From NCBI GenBank assembly GCA_018266685.1, contig JAFDZY010000440.1, forward strand, positions 1-47,637: a DNA stretch of 47,637 bases, given 5' to 3'. The translations under genes and the position numbers were made by a program. This document shows, piece by piece, positions 8,581 through 16,265 of this stretch; the stretch's first letter is position 1; every line of letters starts with the position of its first letter. This DNA comes from Bacteroidota bacterium. Lineage in GTDB: Bacteria; Bacteroidota; Bacteroidia; Flavobacteriales_F; PHOS-HE28. The notes under the pieces are model-generated. The model made no database searches. It had not been told where the DNA came from and worked only from the letters and a program-made list of their open reading frames with translations.

Positions 8581-9609
8581 ATGCGCCTTTTGATCCTTCC
8601 CGCGCTCCTTGCCATTGCCGCAACAGGGGCCGCCCAATCCACCGCACGGATACAGGCCAAGGTGCGCGCCAAGCTGGCCAAGGGCAAGGCTTATCCCGCC
8701 ATCCGGGTCGCTTCCGGCGTGCTGGGGAAGCCGGGCCATCCGGAATTTTACGCACTGCGCGCCGAGGGCTACAGCGCCATTGCCGAATTCACCAAGGCGG
8801 AACAGGATGCACGCACCGCCATGCGCCTGCTGCCGGACAGCCTCTCCGGCCTCTTTCAACTGGCCGTGGCCGAGCAAGGCATGGGCCAACTGGACAGCGC
8901 CGGTGTGCATTTCGGCGAACTGGTCCGGCAAAAACCCACGGTGGAAACGCTTTTCCGCCATGCCCAAGTGCGGCAATTGCAGGGAAAATTGCAGGACGCC
9001 ATGGCGGACATTGACCAGGCCTTGGCTTTGGAGGGTGCCGCCAGCGCGGCTTCGGCACGTTTGCACCGCCTCAAGGGGGAGCTTGCGTCCATGGCCGGCG
9101 ATACGGTACTGGCAAAAACCGAGCTGGACGAAGCCGTGCAGCTTGCACCGGACGACCCCGTGAACTACAACAGCCGCGGCTATTACCTCTACGCCTTCCG
9201 CGGCAACCATGCCGAAGCCATCCGCGATTACGACCGGGCCATCAAGCTGAACCCCAACTACAGCTATGCCTTCAACAACCGCGGCTGGAGCTGGTACAAG
9301 GAGGGCAACACCAAAAAAGCGCTGAAGGACATCAACCGGGCCAAGCGCAAGAAATCCATGAACCCGTTCGTATACCGCAACCTCGGCGTGATCGCCTTGG
9401 AAAGCGGCGATACGGCAAAGGCCTGCGTGCTGCTGCGCGAAGCCGTGGACAAGGGATTCACCGCCTTGTACGGCAACGAAGTGGAACAACTGATGGAGCG
9501 CTCCTGCAAGCAGGTGCCCGCCACCAAAGGCAAGGCGCCCGTGCAAGCACCGCAAGGCACCATGGACCAACGGCAAAACCGACCGCCCGTCCGAAACAAC
9601 GCACCATAA
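8581..9609 (+). CDS. Exported tetratricopeptide-repeat protein
   Basis: A 342-residue protein with a signal peptide (MRLLILPALLAIAATGAAQ, probable cleavage after Ala18) and several TPR units over about residues 25-300. The clearest are AIRDYDRAIKLNPNYSYAFNNRGWSWYKEG, NPFVYRNLGVIALESGDTAKA and DDPVNYNSRGYYLYAFRGN (each listed in part). The C-terminal tail is rich in Gln, Pro and Lys. TPR arrays mediate protein contacts; the partner is unknown. The frame is open to 8188, but the promoter-like box and signal peptide fix the start at 8581. The stop is 3 bp before the next gene, so the two are probably co-transcribed. Confidence 0.85.
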   Translation: MRLLILPALLAIAATGAAQSTARIQAKVRAKLAKGKAYPAIRVASGVLGKPGHPEFYALRAEGYSAIAEFTKAEQDARTAMRLLPDSLSGLFQLAVAEQGMGQLDSAGVHFGELVRQKPTVETLFRHAQVRQLQGKLQDAMADIDQALALEGAASAASARLHRLKGELASMAGDTVLAKTELDEAVQLAPDDPVNYNSRGYYLYAFRGNHAEAIRDYDRAIKLNPNYSYAFNNRGWSWYKEGNTKKALKDINRAKRKKSMNPFVYRNLGVIALESGDTAKACVLLREAVDKGFTALYGNEVEQLMERSCKQVPATKGKAPVQAPQGTMDQRQNRPPVRNNAP

Positions 9610-9612
9610 GCC

Positions 9613-10494
9613 ATGGCAACCACGAACGGCATGCTGCGCGAAGGCGCATTGAAAGGACAGGTGATCGTGATCACCGGCGGGGGAACGGGCCTGGGCCGCA
9701 GCATGGCCGAAGCCTTCCTGCGCCTGGGTGCCGGGGTGTGCATCACCAGCCGCAAGCTGGAGGTGTTGCAGGCCACCGCTGCTGAACTGGAAAAAACCAC
9801 CGGCGGCACGGTGCTGCCCGTGGCCTGCGATGTGCGGGAATGGCGCGACGTGGACCGGATGCTGGAACAAGTGTTGGCCAAGTTCGGCCATGTCGATGCC
9901 TTGGTGAACGATGCCGCCGGCAATTTCATCAGCCCCACCGAGCGTTTGAGCAGTAAAGCGTTCGAAACCATCATCGGCATCGTGCTGATGGGCACGGTGA
10001 ACTGCACACTGGCCTTTGGCAAGCATTGGATCGCCAAGGGCGAACGGGACAAGAAGGTGCTCAACATCACCACCACCTACGCCTGGACCGGCAGTGGCTA
10101 CGTGGTTCCCAGCGCCTGCGCAAAGGCGGGCGTGCTGGCCCTCACGCGGTCCTTGGCCGTGGAATGGGCCAAGTACGGCATCCGCACCAATGCCATTGCA
10201 CCTGGCCCCTTCCCTACAAAGGGCGCATGGCAGCGGTTGCTGCCCGGCGAGCTGGTGGAGCAGTTCGACATGGCCAAGCGCGTTCCCCTGGGCCGCGTGG
10301 GCGAGCACCGCGAGCTCACCGACCTCGCCAGCTACCTCGTATCCCCGTTCAGTTCGTACATCAACGGTGAAGTGGTCACCATCGATGGCGGGGAATGGCT
10401 GAAGGGTGCCGGCCAGTTCAATATGCTGGACGCGGTGGAACCGTCCATGTGGGACGCCATAGAGCGCATGGTGCGGGGCACGCGGGGCAGCTGA
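9613..10494 (+). CDS. 2,4-dienoyl-CoA reductase (SDR family)
   Basis: A 293-residue short-chain dehydrogenase/reductase. It has the cofactor-binding motif TGGGTGLG (21-28) and the catalytic set seen in human DECR1: Asn104 (AAGNF), Tyr156 (TTTYAWTGSG), Ser167 and Lys171 (PSACAKAG), matching DECR1 Asn148, Tyr199, Ser210 and Lys214. The SxxxK arrangement, instead of YxxxK, sets this enzyme apart from ordinary SDRs. The stretch NFISPTERLS is almost identical to the mammalian sequence. It reduces 2,4-dienoyl-CoA intermediates so that polyunsaturated fatty acids can enter beta-oxidation, probably with NADPH. It starts 3 bp after the TPR gene. No other beta-oxidation genes are nearby. Confidence 0.9.
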   Translation: MATTNGMLREGALKGQVIVITGGGTGLGRSMAEAFLRLGAGVCITSRKLEVLQATAAELEKTTGGTVLPVACDVREWRDVDRMLEQVLAKFGHVDALVNDAAGNFISPTERLSSKAFETIIGIVLMGTVNCTLAFGKHWIAKGERDKKVLNITTTYAWTGSGYVVPSACAKAGVLALTRSLAVEWAKYGIRTNAIAPGPFPTKGAWQRLLPGELVEQFDMAKRVPLGRVGEHRELTDLASYLVSPFSSYINGEVVTIDGGEWLKGAGQFNMLDAVEPSMWDAIERMVRGTRGS

Positions 10495-10560
10495 CCCCTG
10501 GATGCCGGCCACCGGTGCATCCTGGCATGGCCATTGCTTTGGGTTTCACGCGAAGAACCC

Positions 10561-10568
10561 TATCTTCG
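10561..10568 (+). promoter_or_regulatory. -7 box (TATCTTCG) of the Cys-rich protein gene
   Basis: TATCTTCG is 16 bp before the ATG at 10585, in the 90-bp gap after the dienoyl-CoA reductase gene. It matches the box at 8569-8576 exactly. Confidence 0.5.
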
Positions 10569-10584
10569 CACTAAACCAACCCTC

Positions 10585-11055
10585 ATGAAGACGTTGAAGT
10601 TTCTTGCCGCCGCGCTGTTGATCGGCACCGCATCATTGGCCAACGCCCAATCCGATGCCAAAAGTGAAAAGGCCTGCGCCGAAATGACCAAGGCCCGCAC
10701 CGAGCTGCTTACCAAGGAACTTGCGCTGGACAAGGACCAGGCAGTAAAAGTGCAAGACCTGCTGGCCAAGAATGAAAAGGAACTGGAAGGCATGCGCGGC
10801 CATTGCGAAATGATGGACGCCAAAGCCAAAAAGGCGGACGAGAGCACCTACGCCTCCATCGGTGCATTGCTGAACCCTGAGCAGAAGGAAAAAATGGCGG
10901 ACCTGGTGAAATCCGGCAAACTGGATTCCTGCGGCAAGGAAGGCGAAAAGGGCTGTTGCGCCGGCAAGAAAGTGGAAAGCAAGGGTTGCTGCGCCGGAAA
11001 GGCCGAAAAAGCAAAGGCCGAAAGCAAGCCGGCTACCATGAAGATCGCCGATTAG
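10585..11055 (+). CDS. Small exported Cys-rich protein with GCCAGK repeats
   Basis: A 156-residue protein with a signal peptide (MKTLKFLAAALLIGTASLANAQ, cut near residue 21). The middle (about 30-110) is helical, charged and ends with LLNPEQKEKMADLV, reminiscent of Spy/CpxP-like periplasmic proteins. The C-terminus carries seven Lys-rich turns with paired cysteines: GCCAGK twice (Cys124/125 and Cys135/136) plus Cys116, and Cys31 and Cys74 earlier. Paired cysteines in such a tail suggest metal or redox binding; this is inference. The start at 10585 is favoured over an upstream in-frame codon at 10534 by the signal peptide and promoter box. A strong terminator follows. Confidence 0.8.
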   Translation: MKTLKFLAAALLIGTASLANAQSDAKSEKACAEMTKARTELLTKELALDKDQAVKVQDLLAKNEKELEGMRGHCEMMDAKAKKADESTYASIGALLNPEQKEKMADLVKSGKLDSCGKEGEKGCCAGKKVESKGCCAGKAEKAKAESKPATMKIAD

Positions 11056-11070
11056 GAAAAAATCCCTGAA

Positions 11071-11110
11071 CCAATGAAAAGAGGCCGCGATCGCGGCCTC
11101 TTTTCATTGG
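11071..11110. terminator. Bidirectional terminator, perfect 40-bp palindrome
   Basis: Positions 11071-11090 are the exact reverse complement of 11091-11110, giving a 20-bp perfect dyad. A GGCCGCGATCGCGGCC core is flanked by AAAAG on one side and CTTTT on the other, so each strand ends its hairpin in a T-run. It lies between the convergent genes ending at 11055 and 11126 and should stop both. Confidence 0.9.
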
Positions 11111-11125
11111 GCGGCAACCGCCTGC

Positions 11126-11974
11126 TCAGTCCGCCTCGATCACCAGGTACTTGGAAACGCTCCAGAAAGCAGTGGTGTCCTTGATGGTCAAATTGTCCAC
11201 GTGGTCTTTGCCCACCAGCTCATAGCTGCCCGCAGGGTGGGTGGTGATCACCTTGGCCTTCTTGGCATTCACCGGGATCACGGTCATCTTGCTGATGTCG
11301 ATCTGCTTGAAATAGGACTTGTTCAGGTCCGTGGTCTTCAGCTTGCTCACGCTTCCGATGCCGATCACGCCGCCTTCCTTGGTGAGGATGTTGTTCGCGA
11401 TCAGCTCCTTCTTGCTGCCCACGCAGTAGAACGCGGTGTGCAGTTCACCCAATTGCATGTTGGCCTGCTGCTCCTTGTCCTGGTACATCTGGATCATGCT
11501 CGCCAACGAAGCATTGGTGCTGGCCAGCTGCTCCTTCAAGGAGCCGATCTCCGCATCCTTGTCGTTCAGGGACTGCTCCATCTCCTTGATCGCCTTTTGC
11601 AGCTCGCTGAGCTTGGCGTTGTCCGCAGCGGAACTCTTCTTCATCCGGGCGATGATCTTCCGGTTCACGGTGAGCAGCGAGTCAATGGCCCGCAGGTCGT
11701 CCACGATGCCTTGCTCCATGTTCTTGCCGTTTTCCACCCCCTTGCCGGTTGTGGCCAGAAGCCCTTGCTTCTCCCGGATCATGCGCAGGTTTTCGCTCAC
11801 CCGGTTGAAGGCCCCGAACATTTCATTGATCGTGGAATCCTTCTCCGAGCTCTGCACGGCAACCGCGTCCTTGTCCTGTTCCAGTTGCTTGTACTGTTCG
11901 CTTTGGGTGGGGTCGCTCTTGCAGGCGGCGAACAATACGGCTACAGCAAGGCACGCTTTCAAGACAACCTTCAT
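11126..11974 (-). CDS. Coiled-coil lipoprotein
   Basis: A 282-residue protein with a lipoprotein signal (LFAAC, lipidated Cys18) followed by KSD. Residues about 30-190 are highly charged heptad-like sequence predicted to form a long coiled coil (for example KLSELQKAIKEMEQSLNDKDAEIGSLKEQL, in part). The C-terminal 90 residues are a compact beta-rich domain with YCVGSKKELIANNILTKEG and HPAGSYEL. Similar lipoproteins with a coiled coil and this C-terminal domain are, from memory, common in Bacteroidota and uncharacterised. It probably sits in the inner leaflet of the outer membrane and projects into the periplasm. The ATG at 11974 gives the correct signal peptide. Confidence 0.85.
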   Translation of the reverse strand: MKVVLKACLAVAVLFAACKSDPTQSEQYKQLEQDKDAVAVQSSEKDSTINEMFGAFNRVSENLRMIREKQGLLATTGKGVENGKNMEQGIVDDLRAIDSLLTVNRKIIARMKKSSAADNAKLSELQKAIKEMEQSLNDKDAEIGSLKEQLASTNASLASMIQMYQDKEQQANMQLGELHTAFYCVGSKKELIANNILTKEGGVIGIGSVSKLKTTDLNKSYFKQIDISKMTVIPVNAKKAKVITTHPAGSYELVGKDHVDNLTIKDTTAFWSVSKYLVIEAD

Positions 11975-12099
11975 GTCAACTGGTTTTTGGGGTTTGTTTC
12001 ATCCGGTTCAAGCCGGTGCAATGCGCTGCGTATGCCGGTAGGGGATGGAACGATGGCCGCGAAATTACGTATACGGCACGCGCAGTACGGCACAGGCAC

Positions 12100-12107
12100 C
12101 ATCTTTG
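12100..12107 (+). promoter_or_regulatory. -7-like box (CATCTTTG)
   Basis: CATCTTTG differs from TAnnTTTG by its first base and ends 17 bp before the ATG at 12125, supporting that start. Confidence 0.4.
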
Positions 12108-12124
12108 TACTGCACCGTGATGCC

Positions 12125-12967
12125 ATGAACGCTTTTGCCGCCCCCCTTGTTCGCCGGGCCTGCCTGCTCCCGCTTGCCCTTGCGGCTTGTACGGCCATGG
12201 CCCAACGCGGCAACGAAAGCCTCACCGGTGATTTTGGCAAGCTTTCAGCCAAGGAACGCTCACGCATCGCTGAGCGGGAAGCGCAGGAATCTGCCAAGGA
12301 CACCATTTACCAGCGGGAGATGCACAACGCTGACCTCGCCTTCCAGCAGGGCCGCTATGAAGATGCGCTCGCCTTGTTCCGGGAAGCACGCAAATTGCGC
12401 CCCTACAACGTGTATCCCAAGGTGAAGATCGAAGACCTGCAGGCCCTGATCAAGAAAAAACAGGAAGAATCCGCCAAGCAAGCCCAAGAAGCCGAACCAC
12501 CGGCCCCTTCCGTATCCCCGCAGGTGCCCGCCGCCCAACAACTCGCCCCCGCTGCCCCGCCGGTTGAATCCCCCACCCCAACCGCCAAACCGGAACCCGC
12601 CTCCACGGCACCGCCCTCCCCGCCTGCCGAAGTGCGCGAAACCAAGGCCGCCACTGCCCCTCCCACAGTTCCCATGCCCGCGAAACCGCTCCGGGAAGCA
12701 CCCGCGCCACGGCCCGAGCCCGTACAGGACGTCCCGCCAGCACGTACAACCCCGGCACCAACAAAGGCACCGGAACCAAAACTTGCCGCGCCTCCCGGCG
12801 AACGGATCTACAAGGAGGCAGGTGCGGTGGTCACCGAGCGCACATTGCCGGACGGCGATCACACGGTGACCTATAAGAGAGTGGCGCATTCCTGGGGCCA
12901 AACCTTCTACTTCAAGGACGGCTTGGCGATCCCGGCGCGCGAGTGGAAAGAGCGCTTCAACGAGTAG
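12125..12967 (+). CDS. Exported proline-rich protein with a TPR-like helix pair
   Basis: A 280-residue protein. The N-terminus is either a lipoprotein signal (LAAC, Cys22) or an ordinary signal peptide cut after AMAQ; both readings are possible. Residues about 60-110 form one TPR-like unit (ADLAFQQGRYEDALALFREA). Residues about 118-225 are a long Pro/Ala/Lys/Glu spacer suited to crossing the periplasm or peptidoglycan. The last 40 residues (VTYKRVAHSWGQTFYFKDG) match a short C-terminal motif I recall from other Bacteroidota envelope proteins. The function is unknown. The start is chosen from the signal peptide and promoter-like box. The 3' end overlaps the convergent DUF1987 gene by 11 bp. 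Confidence 0.8.
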   Translation: MNAFAAPLVRRACLLPLALAACTAMAQRGNESLTGDFGKLSAKERSRIAEREAQESAKDTIYQREMHNADLAFQQGRYEDALALFREARKLRPYNVYPKVKIEDLQALIKKKQEESAKQAQEAEPPAPSVSPQVPAAQQLAPAAPPVESPTPTAKPEPASTAPPSPPAEVRETKAATAPPTVPMPAKPLREAPAPRPEPVQDVPPARTTPAPTKAPEPKLAAPPGERIYKEAGAVVTERTLPDGDHTVTYKRVAHSWGQTFYFKDGLAIPAREWKERFNE

Positions 12968-13343
12968 CCTTGGCGATCAGGCGCACCGGCATCTCCAGCA
13001 GGGCACTGTAATCCTGCCCCGCTTCCTGCATGTCCAGGTCGTCCGGCTCGAAAAACCACTCCACGCAGGCCGCTGCCTTGCCGGACGCATGCACCTCGTC
13101 GATCAACCGAAGCAGGTCAAGAATGAACTTCGAGCTGCTGGAGTTGAAATAGTCCAAGGCCAGGCGCACAGTGGTCTGCGGTGCAGGCGCATTGCAATAC
13201 CGTTCCACCAGGTTGAACACGGGGCCATAAAACTTCTCAGCGTCCTCCGGGATGGAACAACCGCGCAGGTCAATCAGGCCGGTTTTGGGGTCAATGGTGA
13301 CTTCCGGCGTCCGGTCCGTACGGTCTATGTGCAAGCCTGTCAT
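12957..13343 (-). CDS. DUF1987 / SiaC-like regulatory phosphoprotein
   Basis: A 128-residue cytoplasmic protein matching the DUF1987 family, with TPEVTIDPKTGLIDLRG near the start, IPEDAEKFYGPV, and LDYFNSSSSKFILDLLRL in the middle. In Pseudomonas aeruginosa, SiaC of this family controls a diguanylate cyclase and is phosphorylated by SiaB and dephosphorylated by SiaA. The phosphorylated residue there is, as I recall, Thr68 in an NTSS motif; here residue 68 is Ser in NSSSS. No SiaA, SiaB or GGDEF gene is in the window. The longer frame to 13427 is rejected because the ATG at 13341-13343 gives the family's normal length. It overlaps the convergent gene's end by 11 bp. Confidence 0.88.
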   Translation of the reverse strand: MTGLHIDRTDRTPEVTIDPKTGLIDLRGCSIPEDAEKFYGPVFNLVERYCNAPAPQTTVRLALDYFNSSSSKFILDLLRLIDEVHASGKAAACVEWFFEPDDLDMQEAGQDYSALLEMPVRLIAKATR

Positions 13344-13465
13344 GCAGGGCGTGAAGATAGGCCGTGGGCGTGCCTTTTGGACCGGCAGGCCGGGAGTGCC
13401 GGTGAATATCTTTTGCCCGGAACGCAATCGTGCTTAATTTCAGGCCGGTCCACAACCCCCTTGAG

Positions 13466-14266
13466 ATGGCCATCAACAACATCCTCGTGCCCTACGACTT
13501 CTCGGATTGTGCCACGGATGCACTTCGCGTGGCCGCCAAGCTGGCGCGCCAGACCAAGGCGAACCTGCACTTGGTGCACGTGTATGAGGACATGACGGAC
13601 TTCCATTCCAGCAACCAAAAAAAGCGGGAGGACATTGAACTACGGCTGGACAAAGTGCCGGAACTGCCGTTCTTGGCGGGAATACCGATGAAACGGTTCA
13701 TGCTGCGCCAGTTCGGGATCACGGAAATGTTCCGCAACAAGTACTTGCAGGACATGGACCTGATCGTGATGGGCAGCAACGGTGCGCGCGGCCTGCGCAG
13801 CGTGGTGGGTTCCAATACCCAGCGCGTGGTGCGCATTGCACCGATGCCCGTGCTGGTGATCAAGCACCGCGTGGAGGATTTTGACGTGAAGGACATGGTG
13901 TACGCCTCGAACTTCACGGCGTTGGACATTGCGAAGTTTGAAGCATTCATGCCGATCGTGGAACTGTTCAACCCCAAGATCCACCTGTTGAAGGTGAACA
14001 CGCCCGGCAGCTTCCAGCGCAGCGCAGACACCTACAAGGCCATAGACGGTTTTCTCAAGCGGCACGACCTGCGCAAGTTTACCACCACCATTTACAATGA
14101 CCTGAGCATCGAGGAGGGCATCCTTGATTTTGCACGGGGCATCGACGCGGACATGATCGCCATGGCCACCCACGGCCGCAAGGGGTTCTTCCACGTGGTG
14201 AACGGCAGCGTAACGGAAGACATTGTGAACCGCACCACATTCCCCGTGCTCAGTGTAAAACTCTGA
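13466..14266 (+). CDS. Tandem-domain universal stress protein
   Basis: A 266-residue cytoplasmic protein made of two UspA domains (about 1-140 and 145-266). The first begins INNILVPYDFSDCATDALRVA and contains DLIVMGSNGARGLRSVVGSNTQRVV, the G-2x-G-9x-G(S/T)-like nucleotide motif region. The second ends with ADMIAMATHGRKGFFHVVNGSVTEDIV and a C-terminal beta strand PVLSVKL. Such proteins respond to starvation and other stress and may bind ATP. The ATG at 13466 begins right at the first beta strand, as in family members; an upstream in-frame codon at 13430 adds non-homologous residues. A TATCTTTTG-like box near 13404 may be its promoter. It is divergent from the DUF1987 gene. Confidence 0.93.
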   Translation: MAINNILVPYDFSDCATDALRVAAKLARQTKANLHLVHVYEDMTDFHSSNQKKREDIELRLDKVPELPFLAGIPMKRFMLRQFGITEMFRNKYLQDMDLIVMGSNGARGLRSVVGSNTQRVVRIAPMPVLVIKHRVEDFDVKDMVYASNFTALDIAKFEAFMPIVELFNPKIHLLKVNTPGSFQRSADTYKAIDGFLKRHDLRKFTTTIYNDLSIEEGILDFARGIDADMIAMATHGRKGFFHVVNGSVTEDIVNRTTFPVLSVKL

Positions 14267-14298
14267 TAACAGGACCGCACAAGGGCCTTTCACGGCAT

Positions 14299-14306
14299 TA
14301 CCTTAG
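14299..14306 (+). promoter_or_regulatory. Possible -7 box (TACCTTAG)
   Basis: TACCTTAG is close to TAnnTTTG and ends 23 bp before the ATG at 14330, in the 63-bp gap after the stress-protein gene. Confidence 0.3.
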
Positions 14307-14329
14307 CAGGACCAACCAGCCACCAATAC

Positions 14330-14683
14330 ATGAAATTCCTGTACAGGAAGTACGCCGCCAAGAAAGGCCAATGCATCGAAGTGGAGATCAGCTCGCCCGC
14401 TACGGTGAAGTTCATGACCGCTGCGGAATTCAAGCGTTATGCGGGCGGCCGCACGCACACCTACTTCAAGGGGCGCGTGGATGACGGCACGGTGCGGATC
14501 GCACTTCCCTTTGACAGCGTTTGGCACGCCGTGGTGGAAAGCGGCAACAACGGCATCACCGCCAATTCGCGGCTCCGCGCCACGGCCCCGGAGATGCTCA
14601 CCGCAGGCAATTATGATGAAATGGGGCCTGATGCCGACATGGAACTGCAGAACCAGAGCAGGGGCAACCACAGCGAAGGTTAG
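14330..14683 (+). CDS. Small DUF1883-like protein
   Basis: A 117-residue soluble protein without signal peptide. Segments GQCIEVEISSPATVKFMTAAEFKRYAGGRTHTY and VRIALPFDSVWHAVVE (each part of a longer run) follow the layout I recall for DUF1883: a beta strand, a V-x-L/F-M-D/T element, an arginine/histidine-Tyr loop, and a P-x-x-x-x-W-x-V-V strand before a Gly-rich turn. The tail is Asp/Glu/Asn-rich. The molecular role is unknown. It is followed after 12 bp by a membrane protein gene and the two probably form a unit. Confidence 0.7.
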   Translation: MKFLYRKYAAKKGQCIEVEISSPATVKFMTAAEFKRYAGGRTHTYFKGRVDDGTVRIALPFDSVWHAVVESGNNGITANSRLRATAPEMLTAGNYDEMGPDADMELQNQSRGNHSEG

Positions 14684-14695
14684 TACACCGTTGAA

Positions 14696-15403
14696 ATGGA
14701 CCAGACCGGTGAAGATGAACTGATCCGCCTGTTGCGCGGACAGGACGCACTTGTCCAGGAGGTCTATTCCATCCTGGAGGAAGAAGAGAAAAAGGACACG
14801 GTGCTCCGTGCAGTGATCCGCTCTTCATTCAGCCCTTCCGTAAACCAGCTGTACGGGGCTGCGCCGGAGCGGGTCTTCACCTTGGGTGCGATACGCAACG
14901 TGTGCATCAAATACCGCCTTCGCTTCCTCCCGTCGGGGCGGTTCAAGGGGCCGGTGCCAGCCGAGGCGCTATACGCCGTAAAACGGGTGGAGGCCAAGCA
15001 CGGAGCGCCGTTGGCCGGCTTCATGATCCTTGCGCCCAGCAGTCAGTTCAGGTTGTGTGATTGCAATGCGGACCCCATGTTGTTCGTGCCGATGGGTGGC
15101 GACCGGTACTACTTGGTGCACCGTTGGGGCCACGACATGCATGCCTTGCGCGCCGTGATGGGCTGGCCCGTGCGCGGGATCGTGCATATGGCTGCCACGG
15201 TATTGCTGCTGGCCGCTACCATGGCGGCCATTGTTCCTTCGGCATGGTTGTCCCCGGAGCTTCCGGCCGAATGGTGGAGCATCAACCGCCTGGCGCTTTT
15301 CACTTGCCTTTCACTGTTCCTTGGCGCGGCCGCCTCCTTCGGCTGGCTCGCTTTCTTCGGGCAGTTCAGCAAGGAGGCGTGGAACAGTTCCACCTTCAAT
15401 TGA
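14696..15403 (+). CDS. Two-helix membrane protein of unknown function
   Basis: A 235-residue protein. Residues 1-155 are soluble: an acidic N-terminal helix (about 15-38), then a segment with RYRLRFLPSGRFKG-like basic character and a beta-rich part ending DPMLFVPMGGDRYYLVHRWG. Two membrane helices follow at about 161-181 and 197-222, with a short soluble tail. I recall similar proteins as hypothetical in Flavobacteriales. The soluble part would face the cytoplasm if no signal peptide is used. It lies 12 bp after the DUF1883-like gene, and its last 8 bp overlap the convergent small gene downstream. Confidence 0.75.
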   Translation: MDQTGEDELIRLLRGQDALVQEVYSILEEEEKKDTVLRAVIRSSFSPSVNQLYGAAPERVFTLGAIRNVCIKYRLRFLPSGRFKGPVPAEALYAVKRVEAKHGAPLAGFMILAPSSQFRLCDCNADPMLFVPMGGDRYYLVHRWGHDMHALRAVMGWPVRGIVHMAATVLLLAATMAAIVPSAWLSPELPAEWWSINRLALFTCLSLFLGAAASFGWLAFFGQFSKEAWNSSTFN

Positions 15404-15590
15404 GGTGCCCGTTGGGCGAATGGTCCACGCGGCAGACGCAGGAATTGCGGAACCATTGTTTCAGCGTTTCACGGTCCTCCGGCATCAGCCGCCTGAAGGC
15501 TTTGCGCAATTCCTTGCGGAATACGGTGCGGTCCGCATAACTGATCTTGGACAGGACTTCCTGATAGTAATCGATCAACGGTGTTGCCAT
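15396..15590 (-). CDS. Small conserved protein, 64 residues
   Basis: A short soluble, helical protein: LIDYYQEVLSKISYADRTVF followed by RKELRKAFRRLMPEDRETLKQWF and a Cys-containing tail. I recall similarly sized Flavobacteriales proteins with a YYxxVLxKVSF...ElrKAxxxL...L..W pattern and no assigned role. The pattern, the ATG start and the clean spacing to its neighbours support a real gene despite the small size. Its stop overlaps the end of the convergent membrane-protein gene by 8 bp. Confidence 0.7.
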   Translation of the reverse strand: MATPLIDYYQEVLSKISYADRTVFRKELRKAFRRLMPEDRETLKQWFRNSCVCRVDHSPNGHLN

Positions 15591-15640
15591 GATTGCAATG
15601 GTTTACGCAAGCCATGCCGGAAAGTTGCACGGAATGCAAA

Positions 15641-15664
15641 GGGGCGGTACCGAAGCACCGCCCC
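15641..15664 (-). terminator. Terminator hairpin downstream of hsp20
   Basis: GGGGCGGT (15641-15648) pairs with ACCGCCCC (15657-15664) around an 8-nt loop. Read on the minus strand the hairpin follows the hsp20 stop and is followed by TTTGC, a weak T-run. It lies in the 92-bp gap before the small 64-residue gene. Confidence 0.6.
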
Positions 15665-15682
15665 CTCTGCTTTTTCCGGCGG

Positions 15683-16147
15683 TCAGGCGATCGCGATCTC
15701 CTGGGCGGCCGGCACCTCCACTGCTTTTTTGGGCAGTTTAATGGTGAGCACGCCATTCACGTGTTCCGCCGTGATCTTGTCTGCTTGCACCTGCTCCGGC
15801 AGCCGGAACTGGCGCTGGAACGCCTGTTGGACAAATTCGCGCCGTGTATACCGCGCATTTTCCTCCAGCTTGGCCGCCTCTTTTTCCGAGCTGATCGTGA
15901 GCACATCGTGCTCCACATGCAACTTCAGGTCTTCCTTGGCATAGCCGGGTGCCAACAATTCCAACGTGTAGCTGCCGTCCTGCTCGGTGATGTTCACACG
16001 CGGGAAGGTCTTGGGGAAATCATCCCTTCCCTGCATCTGGCCCATGTCCTCGAAGAGCTGGGTAAACATCCCGGTGAACGGGTGAAACGGCGCTGTGCGC
16101 AACTGATGCTTGAAGTGGTTCATTGCCTGTGCGGTTGTTTGGTTCAT
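15683..16147 (-). CDS. Hsp20 / alpha-crystallin small heat-shock protein
   Basis: A 154-residue ATP-independent chaperone that holds unfolding proteins in the cytoplasm. The alpha-crystallin domain spans about 45-140: PRVNITEQDGSYTLELLAPG at its start, LKLHVEHDVLTISSEKE, the basic loop YTRREFVQQAFQRQFRLPEQV, and GVLTIKLPKK, the conserved (A/G)-x-L-x-x-x-x-P end. An N-terminal arm with FHPFTGMF and a short C-terminal tail follow family layout. An in-frame extension to 16216 is rejected in favour of the ATG at 16145-16147. It is preceded by a 118-bp non-coding gap and ends in a hairpin, so it is probably monocistronic. Confidence 0.95.
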   Translation of the reverse strand: MNQTTAQAMNHFKHQLRTAPFHPFTGMFTQLFEDMGQMQGRDDFPKTFPRVNITEQDGSYTLELLAPGYAKEDLKLHVEHDVLTISSEKEAAKLEENARYTRREFVQQAFQRQFRLPEQVQADKITAEHVNGVLTIKLPKKAVEVPAAQEIAIA

Positions 16148-16265
16148 GGTGCGACCCCACGATCCAACACGGTGCCAGCCCCAATTGACCGACAATTTGC
16201 CCGTCCCGCAGCGCACTCACCCGTCAGAATGTCCGCTACAGACAAGGCTTTCCCGACAAATCGTC

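Noticed and set aside
16161..16177. Sigma-54-like sequence upstream of hsp20 (TGGCACCGTGTTGG on the minus strand)
   Set aside because: The -24 half looks good but the -12 half lacks the GC needed (TTGC); too weak to call.
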